DNA from: Monomorium pharaonis
Lineage: Eukaryota; Arthropoda; Insecta; Hymenoptera; Formicidae
Assembly: GCF_013373865.1 (NCBI RefSeq)
Contig: NC_050476.1
Location: forward strand, 124,001 to 188,000
DNA length: 64,000 nt
Direction: 5' to 3'
Position 1 is the first letter of the stretch. Each line of letters begins with the position of its first letter. Position numbers and translations under genes: made by a program. Below are positions 47,421 to 61,252 of the stretch, one piece after another. A model generated the notes under the pieces. That model made no database searches, was not told where the DNA came from, and worked only from the letters and a program-made list of their open reading frames with translations.

Positions 47421-48640
47421 AGGAGCGGAATTAAAATGGTTACTACAATCAAAGTTGCACGTTTTTCGTATGTCTCCGTTTATCGTGTATCTAATTGAGA
47501 TTTAATCTTTTTAAAAAGAGAAACGGAAACATTAACTTTTTAACATTTACGCGCTTTATGATCTCGCAATTTGAAAGTAATCTTTAGCAAATCAAAAAAT
47601 GGATTTGTTTTATTCATTTTATTCACAATTCTCGCAGCAGAAGAGGCAAATTTCACATTTTGTATATTTGCGTAATGTACGCATGACATAAGAAATTTTA
47701 AAAAATAAAAATTTTTTAATATGTAAATTCAGGAAAATTATCCAAATAAATTGAAAAATTTGTAGATAAAAGATACGTAAGCTAAAAACGGTTTATATAT
47801 ATAATATTATGTATAATTTATATTAGAGAACTCATAGAATTTTCAATTCTATTTACATATAATTTTATGTCTCTTATAATGAAAATAATATTTGAAATTG
47901 AAAGACATATATATGAAATATACGTTAAAAAATTCACACAAATATGTGCTATATAAAAAATTGTAAAAAGAATTCTATTATTAAATTTGATGCACATTAT
48001 AAAAGCCCAAAATTGGTTTTAATTTAATATATATCTTGTATAAAACGACATGTCACAATTCTAATAACAGATAAAAACTGTTATTTATCTTCTCTGTTAA
48101 ATCGTGCTTTAACCAGTTACTATTTTATCAAAGATTTAATAGATGGATTATAGATTAATAGATAGATTAGACAAAAGATTTAATAGATAGATGATTTATT
48201 TATTTATATTTAACGCAAAGATTCGCAAAAATTTATTCACAGATATAAGTTATTTGGTTTATTTTTTTTAACCACTTTTTTTAATTCGCGAAAATTGGTA
48301 ATTAGCATTGTGAAAATTTTTTTTTAATCTAGTAGACAATTGCAGTACAATGTATCAGACGATTATAAAAAAAAGTAATTTTCAAATTAATTTTGCACAA
48401 ATAGACAAGAGTATAAATTGCAGTTTTATATATATTATCTCTAAAATATTGCTAAAAATATTTGAATTTGAAATACTGTCTCATTTATTTCTTTAATTTA
48501 TCTATGCGCAAATTTGTTATTATATGTATAAGAGATTGATTATTGATTTAGTAGTAATAGTTTAGTAGAAATTAATAAGTAGTAACTAATTTAGTAGAAT
48601 ACTAGTAAGTTAAGATTAAATATTGAAAAAAAAATTGTTA
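47421..48640. other. AT-rich noncoding stretch
   Basis: Nothing supported. Confidence 0.45.
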
Positions 48641-49115
48641 TCGACAAAATGATGTCCTTTACACGTTTTCATTTTCGAATAAAAATTACACCGAATCAAA
48701 TCACTCTGATCTTATTGTTAGTCAAAAATCAAGTATCATCATTTTTGGGTTTTTCTTTTGATTCTCACAGTTTTGATAAATTTGCACAGACCTATATGAT
48801 GGTTTTGCAGGAACGCGAGAACAGCATACGCTTAAAGTGGTATATTTATACATGCATTTCTTATCACTTGTCAATCGATAACAGGAGTATTCGAGTGCCG
48901 TTGCGTACACCTCGACCTCTTCCATGGAGTCCAGTTTTGAGAATGATTTGTCACGCGACTATAGCCCTTTATTTCAGCCGCAAGAACGACAATAGAAGAA
49001 AACAAAAAGGCAGAAAAATATGTCATAAGGAGAAAAATCTTGGGCTGAGATATGCGAGAAATGGCTGATTTGGTCGACGAGCGTGTGCGTGTATGCATGC
49101 GTGCGTGCGTATAGC

Positions 49116-49164
49116 TCCCCCCCCCCCCTGTGTGTGTGTGTGTGTGTGTGGGTGTGTGTGTGTT
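49116..49164. repeat. poly-C and (GT)n array
   Basis: A run of about twelve C followed by some 20 GT units with one GG interruption; GCGT units precede it. Confidence 0.9.
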
Positions 49165-49267
49165 TGTAGCGGTGGGGAAGGTAATGAGTGAGAATGACCA
49201 ATGAAACGGCAAGGCAAGTTGGTGACGGTTATTTTTGGAATGTGGGTCACCTATAAACCCCGGTTTG

Positions 49268-49285
49268 TCCCGTGACGTCACGGGA
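49268..49285. promoter_or_regulatory. 18-bp perfect palindrome TCCCGTGACGTCACGGGA
   Basis: CRE core TGACGTCA at 49273-49280 with five matching flanking bases on each side. Confidence 0.6.
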
Positions 49286-49639
49286 TCGTTGTCGTGGCAA
49301 CAGGGACGCCGGGTCAATCACCTCTGGTTCAGAGGTAGGTCCTCCCCCCGGACCACCTCATGCTCTGTTCGAGCGCACAACATTCAACCTCATCGTTCCC
49401 CTTTCCCTCCTCCAGGAGCTCTACCTGTGACCTCTTCTGACGAACAGGGAATAGGTTAAAGGTTATGACACCGATGGTGCACGCATCAGGAGAACCTGTG
49501 CTATCTTTTATTCTCCAGCTCTTCTCTTTCTCTCTATCATCTTGTTCGTACTTTGGTCTGTCCTTTTTGTTCGCGCACACACCACCCTTGCACAGGATTT
49601 AGGCTCTAATATCAGAGGTGAACGTCAAGGTAGGTGATT

Positions 49640-50540
49640 GTATAGGGCTGATTAGCAATGCACAGATAGCACCATGTTTATAATTATGATCTTGATATTA
49701 AAACGAATAGATTGCGGTCAATGCGAATGCCATAAACTTCGATAAGGCTACGGGATGAGAGGTGACGCAAAATCTATTTTTCCTGGTCACATATTATTTT
49801 GGAAGCATCTTAATTGTCCAAAGAAATGCTAAAACATCGACTTTGACATATTAGGAGAGGCATCTCGCAAAGATTAACGCAAAATTAACGTTCCTTTGCG
49901 CTCTCATTTTAATTAACAGAAAAATATTTGCAATAACAGCGAACTGTTATGTACGTTAACGAACCAGCAATATATGTAGTTTTGCAACACGCAATCTTTA
50001 TTGTCGTCCTTGCAACATAGGAGCTTCAAATTTCTTCGTAATTTCTCGCCATCTTCTCGATTACGCGACATCTACGTTGCGAGCTTTATTCCACTACAAT
50101 TTCACAGGGATCTGTATTATCCGTCCCTACTAAACTGTCCGACCAAGTTTCGATATGTACGTGTTTGTCTGCGCACGCTTTTTCCACATGAAACACTTTA
50201 TGCACTTCTATCCTTTTAGCAAGATTTCGATTCTTCGTCGATTTCGGGGTCGTCGATTGAATCGCAAGTGAAAAGCATGTAAATATAATTTTTGTGGCAA
50301 CAGTGATATAAGAAGTACCAATGCATACACCGAAGAAACGTTACCGATAATGAAGTTTACCGTAGATACGTTACCTGTGTTAAATGTGCGACGTAACATC
50401 GACTTGTGCCACATGGCTGACTCGGCGGGATTGTTCCACTTGTATTTTTGTTTTTACTTTCAAGATAACATAAAAACGCGTTACTTTGCTCTTTTTAAAA
50501 AATGTTTTTTTATCTTTATAATTTTCTTATTTCAAAATAG
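49640..50540. other. noncoding stretch
   Basis: Moderate base composition, several short ORFs, none recognised. Confidence 0.4.
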
Positions 50541-51619
<1,079 letters not shown>

Positions 51620-52816
51620 GCAAGTCGCAACTTCTACTTTTGAGCCAAGAGTTTCATTGAAATTCGACGATGATATTACGTCGATACGATTGTGTTACGT
51701 TGGAGCGTGTCGACGTTTCTGTTATCGTTACCGCGTTTAGTGCCAAACAACAGCTATAAGCAGCAGAAATTCAGAAGATACTGATAATCTCAGTTTTCAT
51801 TTCAGCAAAGTACGTGAAAATGGAACATTAATAATTTTTACATGATTTGCGACATAATCTTTTCTTTTTTATTGTGTATTTTTGCACGATATTTAATGCA
51901 TTCGACTTGTCTCCAAGAATAATAAATTTTTTAATTGAAACTGCATTTTTTGTGCAGAATACAATATGTAATAAAATATAAAATTACTATCGGTTAAAAA
52001 AAAAAACAAATATTTTAAGAGTATAAATATCAAAATGTTTACGTAATATTTTGTTTTAGATCAGCACAAATAAATGTATCCCCCTGAAATTATATTAATT
52101 AATACATATTAGAAACATTCTTAAAAACGTTTAAATAAAAAGTTTTACTTGTGCAGAGAGAATTTTTTCCTAGAATTTATCCTTAAAATTATGATAATTA
52201 TATGACATCTCGAAGAATTTTAATGTAAATTTAGTAATATTTTACTCAGAAATAAAATTTATTTGTTTTAAGTAAATACATTTTTTTATATAATTTTCAA
52301 ATTAAAAAGAATACTTATTTCTAATCAGGGTAAGTTAACATTTTCTTAATTAAGTTATTTAAATTACCTAAATAACTAAGTTAAGTTAAAGTTAATGATT
52401 TATAAAATTAATTTAATAACGCTAACAAATAACAAATACGTTTACATGAATAAAAAACTTAGTTGTATTAAGATTAAATTATTTTAAGTTAAATTAATAA
52501 TTAATTTTAATTGGATTGAAGGAAATTATTTGTTTCAACAATTAATTATTGCTTACTTTAAACAAAGAAATTGTACTTGAAACAAATAATTTTTTTTTTC
52601 CTATAGTAAAATTTAATCAAACCATTTTATATTTTATGTATGAATTTTTATTGCAGATATCAATACATTATTATATAAAAGTTTCTTTAATTTATTGATA
52701 TTTGCTGTAAAAATCTCATTTCTACCATGATTTTGAAAGTAAATTCTAAGGGAAAATTTTCTCGGTGTATTATTTTAATATTTCTATAAATACATAGAAT
52801 ATTTTTATTAAATATT

Positions 52817-52877
<61 letters not shown>

Positions 52878-52980
52878 TATTTGATTAAAAATTCTATTAA
52901 TAAGCTTTCTTAATAACTGTATCTTAATGACATTCGAAGGCAAACAAGTTCAAGACCACTTCGTGCTTGTCTCATAATAA
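51620..52980. other. AT-rich noncoding stretch
   Basis: Contains the (CT)n array 52819-52874. GTAAAATTTAATC- and AACAAATAATT-type AT motifs only; nothing supported. Confidence 0.45.
52819..52874. repeat. (CT)n array
   Basis: About 28 CT units. Confidence 0.92.
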
Positions 52981-52999
52981 TCTTGTGTTAACCATAGTA

Positions 53000-53282
53000 A
53001 TTTCGTGAGCTAGATCAGAAGACGATCCGGCGAACGAACGGGTACGTCTAGCGATGTGGGCTCGGCTCCGTTTTCAGTTTCCGATTATTTTTGGCAGCAA
53101 GCGGAGCAGGCAGAGCTCTCGTCTAAAAATGATTACGACCAATAGCGTGCCACCATTGGTTGCGCTTGTACCACGTGAATCGGTCTACAGTAGAGGTTCA
53201 CGAAGTCGATTAGGTATCCACGATGGCACAGTCAGCTGCCTAAGGTCCAGCTAGTCGCAGCCAAGCGAGCTTTCTCCACAAG
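53000..53282 (+). promoter_or_regulatory. promoter and noncoding first exon of the 57-kb gene
   Basis: GC-rich DNA with CCAATAGCG and CCATTGG (CCAAT boxes) near 53140 and 53155 and CTAAAAATGA near 53125, close to a MEF2 muscle site. It ends in a very good donor, CACAAG|GTAAGC, at 53283. I infer a 5' UTR exon ending at 53282; its start is not visible. This pairs with the acceptor at 57002. Confidence 0.45.
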
Positions 53283-55132
53283 GTAAGCCCACTTCTTGTA
53301 GCCCTTGCGATTGTCCTTGCTATAGTCGCAACGCGAGAGTGTCCCGGAAGGCATCTCAGGAGGAAGTCTGAAGAAGAAGCTTCGAATAGGAGGGAAAAAA
53401 AGGAAGATTCGCGATTTCTTCTTTCAGAAATGAGTTGTTCTTGAAATACTGTTTCGAATGTCGTTCGAGTGTCAGTGAAACGTAGTGATTGTATGTACAA
53501 AAGATACTTTTCAAGGTTGTGACGATTAATTCGCCCAAGTCTTTTGAGACAGTGACTGATCGGCGATCATCGAGGAGCGATTGCTCGTCTTGAAAGTGAC
53601 GCGGAGTTGAAAGTGATGGACGAGAACTTTTTCTGTTTGTCGATCCAACTCAAGCATTGATCGGTTCATTAGGACACTTTGACAAAATATACAACCCCGA
53701 CTCGTACTATATATTTCCTTTAAACCTTTTTATTTTACATTTTAATCTTCATTAAGAGAAATCAGTAGAATTTTCTTTCTGTCGAAGGACGACGTTAAAT
53801 CATTATTATTATCTCGATCTTTTTTTCAATACTTAATCAATTTTCTTAGGATTTATAATTTTTGTGAAGAGAAAATATTGCGTTCTTCTTCTTTAACTTA
53901 ACGAGATTTAGCAACGTAAAACGTAGCTTTTGCCGAGCAGGTTTCACCCCCTTTTTTTAACCATCTCACATAATTTAATGAGATTTAGCGAGGTGTCTAT
54001 TTTTACAGTGCTTGCCTCTTTGATATCGGAGATGGTACGTACGTCTCGATAGGATAGGACGTGTCTCGGAATGGTTCGAGCGCGAGGAAATCTATACTTA
54101 GCAAAGGCGATCGTCCATTACAAACATAAAAGAAGGCGCCGCGGCAAATACAAACGGTTAATGGACGAGAAGAACATGATCTCGCTCTGTGCGAGATTTT
54201 CATAAAACTTGGATATCCTCTCCCCCTCATACGAAATATTCTCGTCTTGACAAATTCACACACTAACGTCACTCGTGACGCACGGCAACAAAATTATATT
54301 CCGGTTATGCAACGCTTGCTCGAATTCCACGTCAGTCATGAAACGTTCCATGCGGAGATCAAAAGGCAGACTATATATAGAAACTAAACCTTATAACATT
54401 CCAAGAGATATTTTTGAAAGACTATTTCTGTGCAATTAGCCTAATAATTTGCAGAAAAACATCTCTCTTTACTTAACGGTAATTGATGCTGTGCGTCACT
54501 TTTATAATTGATGAGTACAGGTAAATAGTAATTATATGAAACGTGCGAAAAATGCGGGGAAAAATGCGAAATAACAAAAATATACATAAAGGACTGGTAC
54601 ATACACATATATATCATTCTGCTAATATTACTAATGATATCTTGTTTTGCCGTTGTTGCTCGTTACGTTTCGCTCATGAGGTTCCCCAAGTATTTTTGAA
54701 ACGCGAGCTGTTGCCGTATACAAGCAGGTAGTACAATCTATCTTCCTGTGAATGTTTTGGAGCTGCGACGACGAGCGGCGGCGGCACAAGCACGCTACTA
54801 AATGCGCAATTGTTATCTCCCTAACCGAATTGCACAATTTCAGATTCTGCGCGCACACAGAAGTTTACCTATATAAGTTATCTGTTTTGAAACTTCGTTG
54901 GTCCCGCGCCTTGCGGCAGGAGATGCCCCGGCGTGGTGGATGATACTGTCGCATCGAGAAGGGCGCGATTCCGGGAAAGACGCTCGCTAATAAGAAGGAT
55001 CATAGTCGTGTTTCGCGCTGAGAGATATGCGCGGTATTTTCCCCTCGGGTAGGGTATCGCCTGTCATCTCCGCCGAACGAAATGTCATTCGCAAATAACG
55101 TGACGTGCTGACGTGCGCATATTCGTCGGACG

Positions 55133-55134
<2 letters not shown>

Positions 55135-55222
<88 letters not shown>

Positions 55223-55241
55223 CTCTCGCTTGCTCGCTCGC
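55135..55241. repeat. (CT)n array with CTCG end
   Basis: About 85 nt of CT, ending in CTCGCTCTCTCGCTTGCTCG. Several spurious ORFs cross it. Confidence 0.92.
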
Positions 55242-56232
55242 TGTAGAGAAACGTACGCGACTTTGTTTATTTGCTCGCCTCGCCGTTTCGACATCGAATC
55301 CAGTTGAAGCTGCCGACGACGACGGGATATCTACCGTGGTCGTTGCATCCAAATATGGGTCGTCGACGTTGCCCGACGTCCCGACGGCGGCATGTCGCGG
55401 AAAGTGGGGACGGCCGACGTCTATTTTCGCGCGCCGGATATTCTATACCGCACGCGTCGTCGAAACAGAGAACCTGCGCCCGCCTTTTCATCCAGCGGCG
55501 CTTTAAGCGGCGAAATCTAAATTTCAGTGAGCCGTATGATTTATCGGCATTGACAAAACAGCCAAATCGATCGTCAATGCTTGTCGACCATCAAAGACGC
55601 GTCGGAATTCGATTTTTTCTGTCGATCCCTTCTATTATTTCCTTCATTCGTATGCGGCGAATGCAAACGCACCGATGCACAGTAGTGGTTTCTTAACACG
55701 AAACAACACATATTAAACAGTATTAATAAATATATAATATGTTAACGATTTAGAACAAAAGCAATTCTTATGTATTTTGTTTTTAGAATAAATTATTATT
55801 TATCCATGAGGAGGACCAGCATATTGAGTCCCCCAATAAATACAATTCTTTGGAGCTAAATGAAATATGCGCAAACTATTTTTGATGATTTACAAAGCGC
55901 ACATAAACAGCGCATTATTATAATTTACTCATTAAATTTCGATTAAGTAGAGGATTAGTTGGATAGGCTTAAAGTCTTTTAAATTTATATCTAAAGATTT
56001 TCTAGTGTAGTTTAATTTGCAATTTTTAAAATTGCAAAAAAATTGCAAATTTTATATAAAGATTGCTTAAAAATTTTTTTGTTTTGCATTACGCTTTTAT
56101 TTTCTTCATAATTTATGGCAGCAATATTTTTAATGATAATTATACGTTCGATTATTCGACGTTTTTGATAATTATTTGTACATCTATATTGTTTTACTTC
56201 TATTTTGTTTTTTTTTAAATTGATTAATAACC

Positions 56233-56235
<3 letters not shown>

Positions 56236-56291
<56 letters not shown>
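56236..56291. repeat. (GT)n microsatellite
   Basis: Twenty-seven or so uninterrupted GT units. Confidence 0.92.
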
Positions 56292-56294
<3 letters not shown>

Positions 56295-56849
56295 TATTAT
56301 ATGTATATATGAAAATATTATATAAACAGATATTTACAATAATTATATATCTAAAATATCATGAATTTTTACTTTAAATCGACGAATCAGTATATTGACC
56401 AAAAATATTTAAAATCCTACACTGTGTAATTTTTATTTAATTTTTTAAATTTATTGTGCATCCGTGAGTTACAAAGAAAGTATAAAATCATGAAGAATAA
56501 AAGATCATGCATAAAGATACGCAAGAAGTGGATCAACAGCATTACTGCTGATACAAAGCCCACCAAAAAGTCACATAGAAACTTAAGATAATTTGATGTA
56601 AAATTTACCGTTGACGTCCCAAGCAAAACAAAAAGTCATCGAAATATAAAATATCAAAATGACTCCAAAATAATCCTTTGCCCGAGGTCATTCCGTCATT
56701 ATTTTCGTTCGCTCCATTTGCGCGACCGCTTACGCATCGCGTAAAACGCGACGACGCGGCGTCTTCGCGTTTGACAACCGATGAACCGGTATGCATACTC
56801 AAATACTTCATGCTCACACAGGGGTTCCCGTTCGATCTTGTTGCATTGG

Positions 56850-56874
56850 CGGGGTTCCATGTCATGGAACCCCG
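56850..56874. repeat. perfect hairpin CGGGGTTCCATG-T-CATGGAACCCCG
   Basis: Twelve-base arms, single-base centre, 129 bp upstream of the exon at 57003. Its GGGGTTCCA motif recalls the GGGGCTTCCA ends of the repeat at 20245. Confidence 0.75.
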
Positions 56875-57002
56875 ATCGTAAGCTTATTTATTTTAACGAT
56901 CAGAGAATTCTAATCGTACTCGTTATTAATAGCACATATCAAGATCTTTAACTGTATACATACATAATGGTAATGTTTGCACCGTTTTCTGTTACCTTTC
57001 AG

Positions 57003-57046
57003 GTAGACGCGTGTAACGACGAGACAGCACCATGGCGGACGACGAG
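57003..57046 (+). CDS. candidate second exon with start codon, troponin I-like (MADDE)
   Basis: Acceptor ACCTTTCAG|GT before 57003, 29 nt of leader, then CACC-ATG at 57032 encoding M-A-D-D-E. The donor may be GAG|GTTAGG at 57047 (leaving exactly MADDE) or TAG|GTGTGT at 57052 (adding two residues in part). Insect troponin I (wupA) starts MADDE, has a noncoding first exon, a long first intron and a tiny ATG exon ending at this point. That fits, but five codons cannot prove identity. Other acidic-start proteins are possible. Confidence 0.42.
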
Positions 57047-57885
57047 GTTAGGTGTGTACTCGAATCTGCATTTTTTTTTATTGCATTCTTATTCTAATTT
57101 GTTATTTAAATAATCAAAAAAGGATTAGTGTTCTTAACCCAGAAAAGTTTTCAAAAATTAAAAAAAGAGTTCTTATCTCTTTTTTAGTTACTTTCTTTTA
57201 ACCCAGATAGCAACAGTGTATTGTTAGCATATTGTTCTCACACCATGTATACCAAATCGGAATTGCAGCAGCTGAGTCTGTATTTGTTGAAAAATCGGTG
57301 CTTTTATGATATGACAACTTTGTGTAGCAACTTGCCAGCAACATGGCGTCATAACTTGGAAATTGTCATTATTATCAAAACTTGTATTATTGTCGTTATG
57401 TTACTGCGATAATTTATTAGGACCACACAATACTGTTATATTACTGACGACGCAAGGTAATTTCTTTGGTGCCTGGTATCTTGCTGTTGAGCTGGCAATA
57501 CATTGCGTTCATTGTTACTTGCATGTTACTTGAATGTCTCTATATTTGTTGAAGATAAATATAAGACAAGTTTTCAGCATCATGAGCAAGAACAGATTTG
57601 CGCGATTTTGCCTAGATATACTTTGTTATCTGGAAAGGTGATGTTACTTTTATCCTCTATGTCTATTTTTAAAATTTCTTTTATTGCTCAGAGCTCTAGT
57701 AAATAAATAATTTAACATTAAAAGACCATTATTATTACAATCACATTTTTTCATATTTTTCGGAAAAAACCGAGTTTCTTCTCAATTTTATTTTTCCGAA
57801 AAATTAAGAACACTAGTACGTTATTATCAAAGTTCCATTTCTTTTGTACGCAGAAGAAAAGTAATATAGCCAATAACATATGTAA

Positions 57886-58543
57886 CTGCGGCCTGCCAAC
57901 TACATAAAATACTCAATACAGTAATATTTACTGTTAAGGGAATGCTAAACTGCTCATCAAACTTGATCGAGGTCGATAATGTAGTCATTTGTGCACGTTA
58001 TTAACAAAATTTTGTATGTATTTTTTTTATAGATTCTTTTCCAGAATTAAAGTTTATTAATATCAGCTTATGAATTGAATTTCATACCAAGAATTAAAAA
58101 AAATTTTTCAGATTGCACTTTTGAGACACGAAATATTTACCAATGTGTATTTTTTTTATAACGACGTCTACGCTCAATTTGAAAGCATAGTATTGTTCCT
58201 TAATGTTCATGTGCGGATCTGACTTGATTTATATGTACAAAGTGCACAACTTTTATATCAAGCACATTTTGTTACGAGTCCATGCTAGACGCCGACAATT
58301 AAAATTTTTTTTAAATTTTTTGTATAAAATCGTTACGCACTGTTATCGTCTGTACTTTAATTGTGGAGAAGGATTTTTAATTCTGTAAATGCAATAAAAA
58401 GTTGGACATTGGAACAAATTGTACAATTCTGTTGGTAAAATAGACGACTTTAGGATTCCCTTAATGCAAATACAATGTTGATACTGCAATAGCATATATT
58501 ATTGTATTGAGTATATCTGTAGTTGGCAACCTGCAACTACATA
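57886..58543. mobile_element. outer hairpin-ended element split by a TTAA element
   Basis: Left ACTGCGGCCTGCCAACTACA and ACTCAATACAGTAATAT; right the complement of GTTGCCAACTACAGATATAC and TCAATACAATAATATATGC. The two halves are separated by the 531-bp element 57934-58464. Confidence 0.65.
57934..58464. mobile_element. 531-bp element with TTAAGGGAAT ends
   Basis: TTAAGGGAATGCTAAAC at the left and complement of TTAAGGGAATCCTAAAG at the right. TTAA at both outer edges suggests a TTAA target, as in piggyBac-type elements, but only the ends are informative. Internal ORF 58203-58388 is unrecognised. Confidence 0.65.
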
Positions 58544-59074
58544 TCTTAATGGATATACTTTTTTTTTCAGTGTACTTTTAAAAAAAAAAGGAACAATCCT
58601 GGTTTTCTTTCTCGATTTTATTTTTCTGGAAAATTAAGAATACACTAGGAAGGACCATGGCATGCAGTTTCATGACAAATGCATATTGGATATTTCTTAA
58701 TGTGTATATTTTTTTTCATATTGCATCTCCGATGGATTTTCGCCATTGCTGATTATTGAACAACGAAAACGCTGAAATGCTTCCCACACATCATCCTACG
58801 TGTTGAACTCGTGCAGTAAAATTAGCATTACTGTTGAAAGGTATGCATTGTTTGTGGTTTCTGTGATTTTGTGAGAAATTGCTAGCATAAACTAGTTTTA
58901 GTAGAAATAGCATAGACTTTGAAAAAGAAAAAAAAATAGAACAGTGATTCTACTGACTGTTTCTACAGCGAATCTTTCGATTTACACTTTATCAAACAGT
59001 GTATTTGATGAACTTTAATTTCTAGTAGCTGATGGAAAAATTTAAATTAAGCACACTACTTTTCAGCAATTCTC

Positions 59075-59116
<42 letters not shown>
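59075..59116. repeat. (TTA)n array
   Basis: About 14 TTA/ATT units. Confidence 0.92.
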
Positions 59117-59399
59117 ACAAAGTTAATTTTATAATTTCAATATTTTTTTAAAAAAATTTTTTAATTTGCTACATACATTGTTTATAAATTTAAATACATT
59201 TTTGATTTTTTCGTATATCACAAAAATGTTATGTTAAAAAAAGGCTTAAAAAATTTTTGCAAAAATTTATGCGTATTGCAAAATTACATATATTTTATTA
59301 CAATATCAAGAGAAACGTATCATTCTAAGAAAATAAAAGAAAATTGTCAAATACACTAATGAATAAATCTCCTTCAATATGATACTTCTACAATAGCAA

Positions 59400-60620
59400 G
59401 CTTTTATGTGTAAAGTTCCGAGGACTTCATTCAGACCGAGAGCCTCGTTTTTTTCTACTACAATGATATTTTTGAGGCAGCTTAGTAGAGGATATAGACG
59501 GCGGTCAAGGATAAACTACATAGTTTGTGCACCCTGAAAAAGATTTATATGCTACGTAGAATGACGAGGCGATCATGAAAGCTCGCTTCTCGTCGTGATT
59601 ATCTCTCCGCTCCTCCTTTTTTCTTCTTTTGCAAGAAACTTTCCACGGATCTTCCAATATCCCTCAGTCGTCTCGCTCTCCATCGCGTACTTTCATTTTT
59701 CATCTGTTTGTCGTCTGATATTCTTTTCATTTTTAATATTTGGTTTTCATATCGCGCAAAAATTGTCCACGGAGGACGCTCAAGCGGAAATTTTCCATCG
59801 GCTTTGATGACCTTTCGTCTCGGCGCGTTCTTAAATAAGCAATTCATTCCCGACGCTCTTTACCTTGATGATTGTGACATAATTTCTGCGTAATGTTCAC
59901 CTCGCGGACGACAATTCTTCGTTTGTGCGATGGGATAGAGTTTTCTTTCCGTATAATGAAGCCAATTTGCGCGGCGTGAACCGCAAATGTAAAAGTTAAT
60001 GAAGGTTTTTGGACCCGTGCGGTAGGGAACATATATTCTGCAAATTTCACCGTAAAATTTCCGCTCCGCAGGAAACGGGAAATGGGACTGGTCGTATTAC
60101 GACCGACATGTTCGTTGTCTCCGTTATATGTTTTACGGCCCGACTTTTTGCCTGATTTATCGTCACACTCTCGCCCTTATTTCGGCATTATTTAACGCGG
60201 ACCTCACTCCACTCGTTTCGCGAATCTCTTCGTCTTACTTTATATCTCCTCTCTCTTGCTGCTCGAGCAAGCTATTTGTCACCCGTTATCCTTACGGGAG
60301 CGAAGTCTTTCCAGATTTTCAATTCCAGATTCAAGTCCACGAAGACCTGTGATCTCCCTGATTTGTTGATCTTAGTGTATCGTAATAATTTATATTTCAC
60401 CCTGTACCTTTATCGCGTTGCTCTTTCCAAGTCGATTTTGCCGTTTCCCTCCTAAATTTATAAAACGATCCGCTACGTCCGCCCGTCGCGGTTTAACTCT
60501 TTTTCGCTCACGATGACACGGGGAAGAAGAAAAAGAAATTTTCTCTTTAAAAGGAGAAAATATTTGATATTTGTCGGTATATATCGCGAGGCGAAGCTCA
60601 GCGCGAGTGCACTCAATGGA
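59400..60620. promoter_or_regulatory. GC-richer region, no exon recognised
   Basis: Base composition rises compared with flanks and both strands have short open frames (for example 59595-59807 and 60128-60352), none with a known domain. Probably regulatory intronic DNA. Confidence 0.3.
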
Positions 60621-61057
60621 GACGTCTAGCGAAGAATTGGTAGAACTTCCATTTACTGATTAAAACCATTATATGAACACAGTTTTGTAGACGTTTCGTT
60701 TATTTGGAGTCCCGAGCGATAACTTAGCAACGTTGACGCAGAGAACATTGTCCTCGTACAAACTTTTGACTGATAATTACGAAGCTTGTATTATATATCG
60801 GGTTCAGTATTACAGTTAAAGCCATTTCAGTTTTACCATTATTTAAACTATGTACAAGATGTGACAAGTTCTTCACATTTAGATCCTTTACAAAGATCCA
60901 TTAAAGTTTAATTGATTAAAATATCTCGTGTGTGTGTGTGTGTGTCTCACTCTGCAATTATACATTTACTTCTGAAACTTATTACAATATTATGCAATTT
61001 TTATCATAATGGATAATTAAAAATATGTATTAAGGATACATCTCTCATATATACAGT

Positions 61058-61226
61058 TCCTGGGCAGCGATCATGTAACTTTTTCCTTAGGGCGGAAACG
61101 TGAAAAGTGAAAAGTTTCAAGTAACTATCTCTTTCTATTTGGTGTTGAATAGAAAGAGACAGTAACTTGAAACTTTTTACTTTTCACGTTTCCGCCCTAG
61201 GGGAAAAATTACATGATTGATATCCT
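61058..61226. mobile_element. 169-bp hairpin MITE
   Basis: Left TTAGGGCGGAAACGTGAAAA and GTTTCAAGTAACTATCTCTT; right AAGAGACAGTAACTTGAAAC and ACTTTTCACGTTTCCGCCCT. Arms about 75 nt, weaker pairing reaching CCTGG/CCTG at the outside. No clear target duplication. Confidence 0.78.
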
Positions 61227-61252
61227 GTAAATTAAAATTGGAAATTCTTACT

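Larger units (their letters stand above)
48870..49620. promoter_or_regulatory. GC-rich island with extended CRE palindrome
   Basis: Holds C9 plus GT array (49116-49164), the 18-bp palindrome at 49268-49285 and GTTGTCGTGGCAAC just after it, which resembles an RFX X-box. The upstream ORF (48649-49068) is unrecognised. Confidence 0.42.
53283..57002 (+). other. inferred first intron of the 57-kb gene
   Basis: 3.7 kb between donor CACAAG|GTAAGC and acceptor CTTTCAG|GT. Includes GC-rich patches (53540-54350, 54870-55690), a CT array (55135-55241), a GT array (56236-56291) and a perfect hairpin (56850-56874). Open frames in the GC-rich patches are low-complexity and unrecognised. Confidence 0.4.

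Noticed and set aside
57032..57051. Actin start (MADDEVAALVV-type) as the identity of the 57-kb exon
   Set aside because: Codons after GAG-GTT are AGG-TGT, not the alanines expected, and no actin sequence follows.
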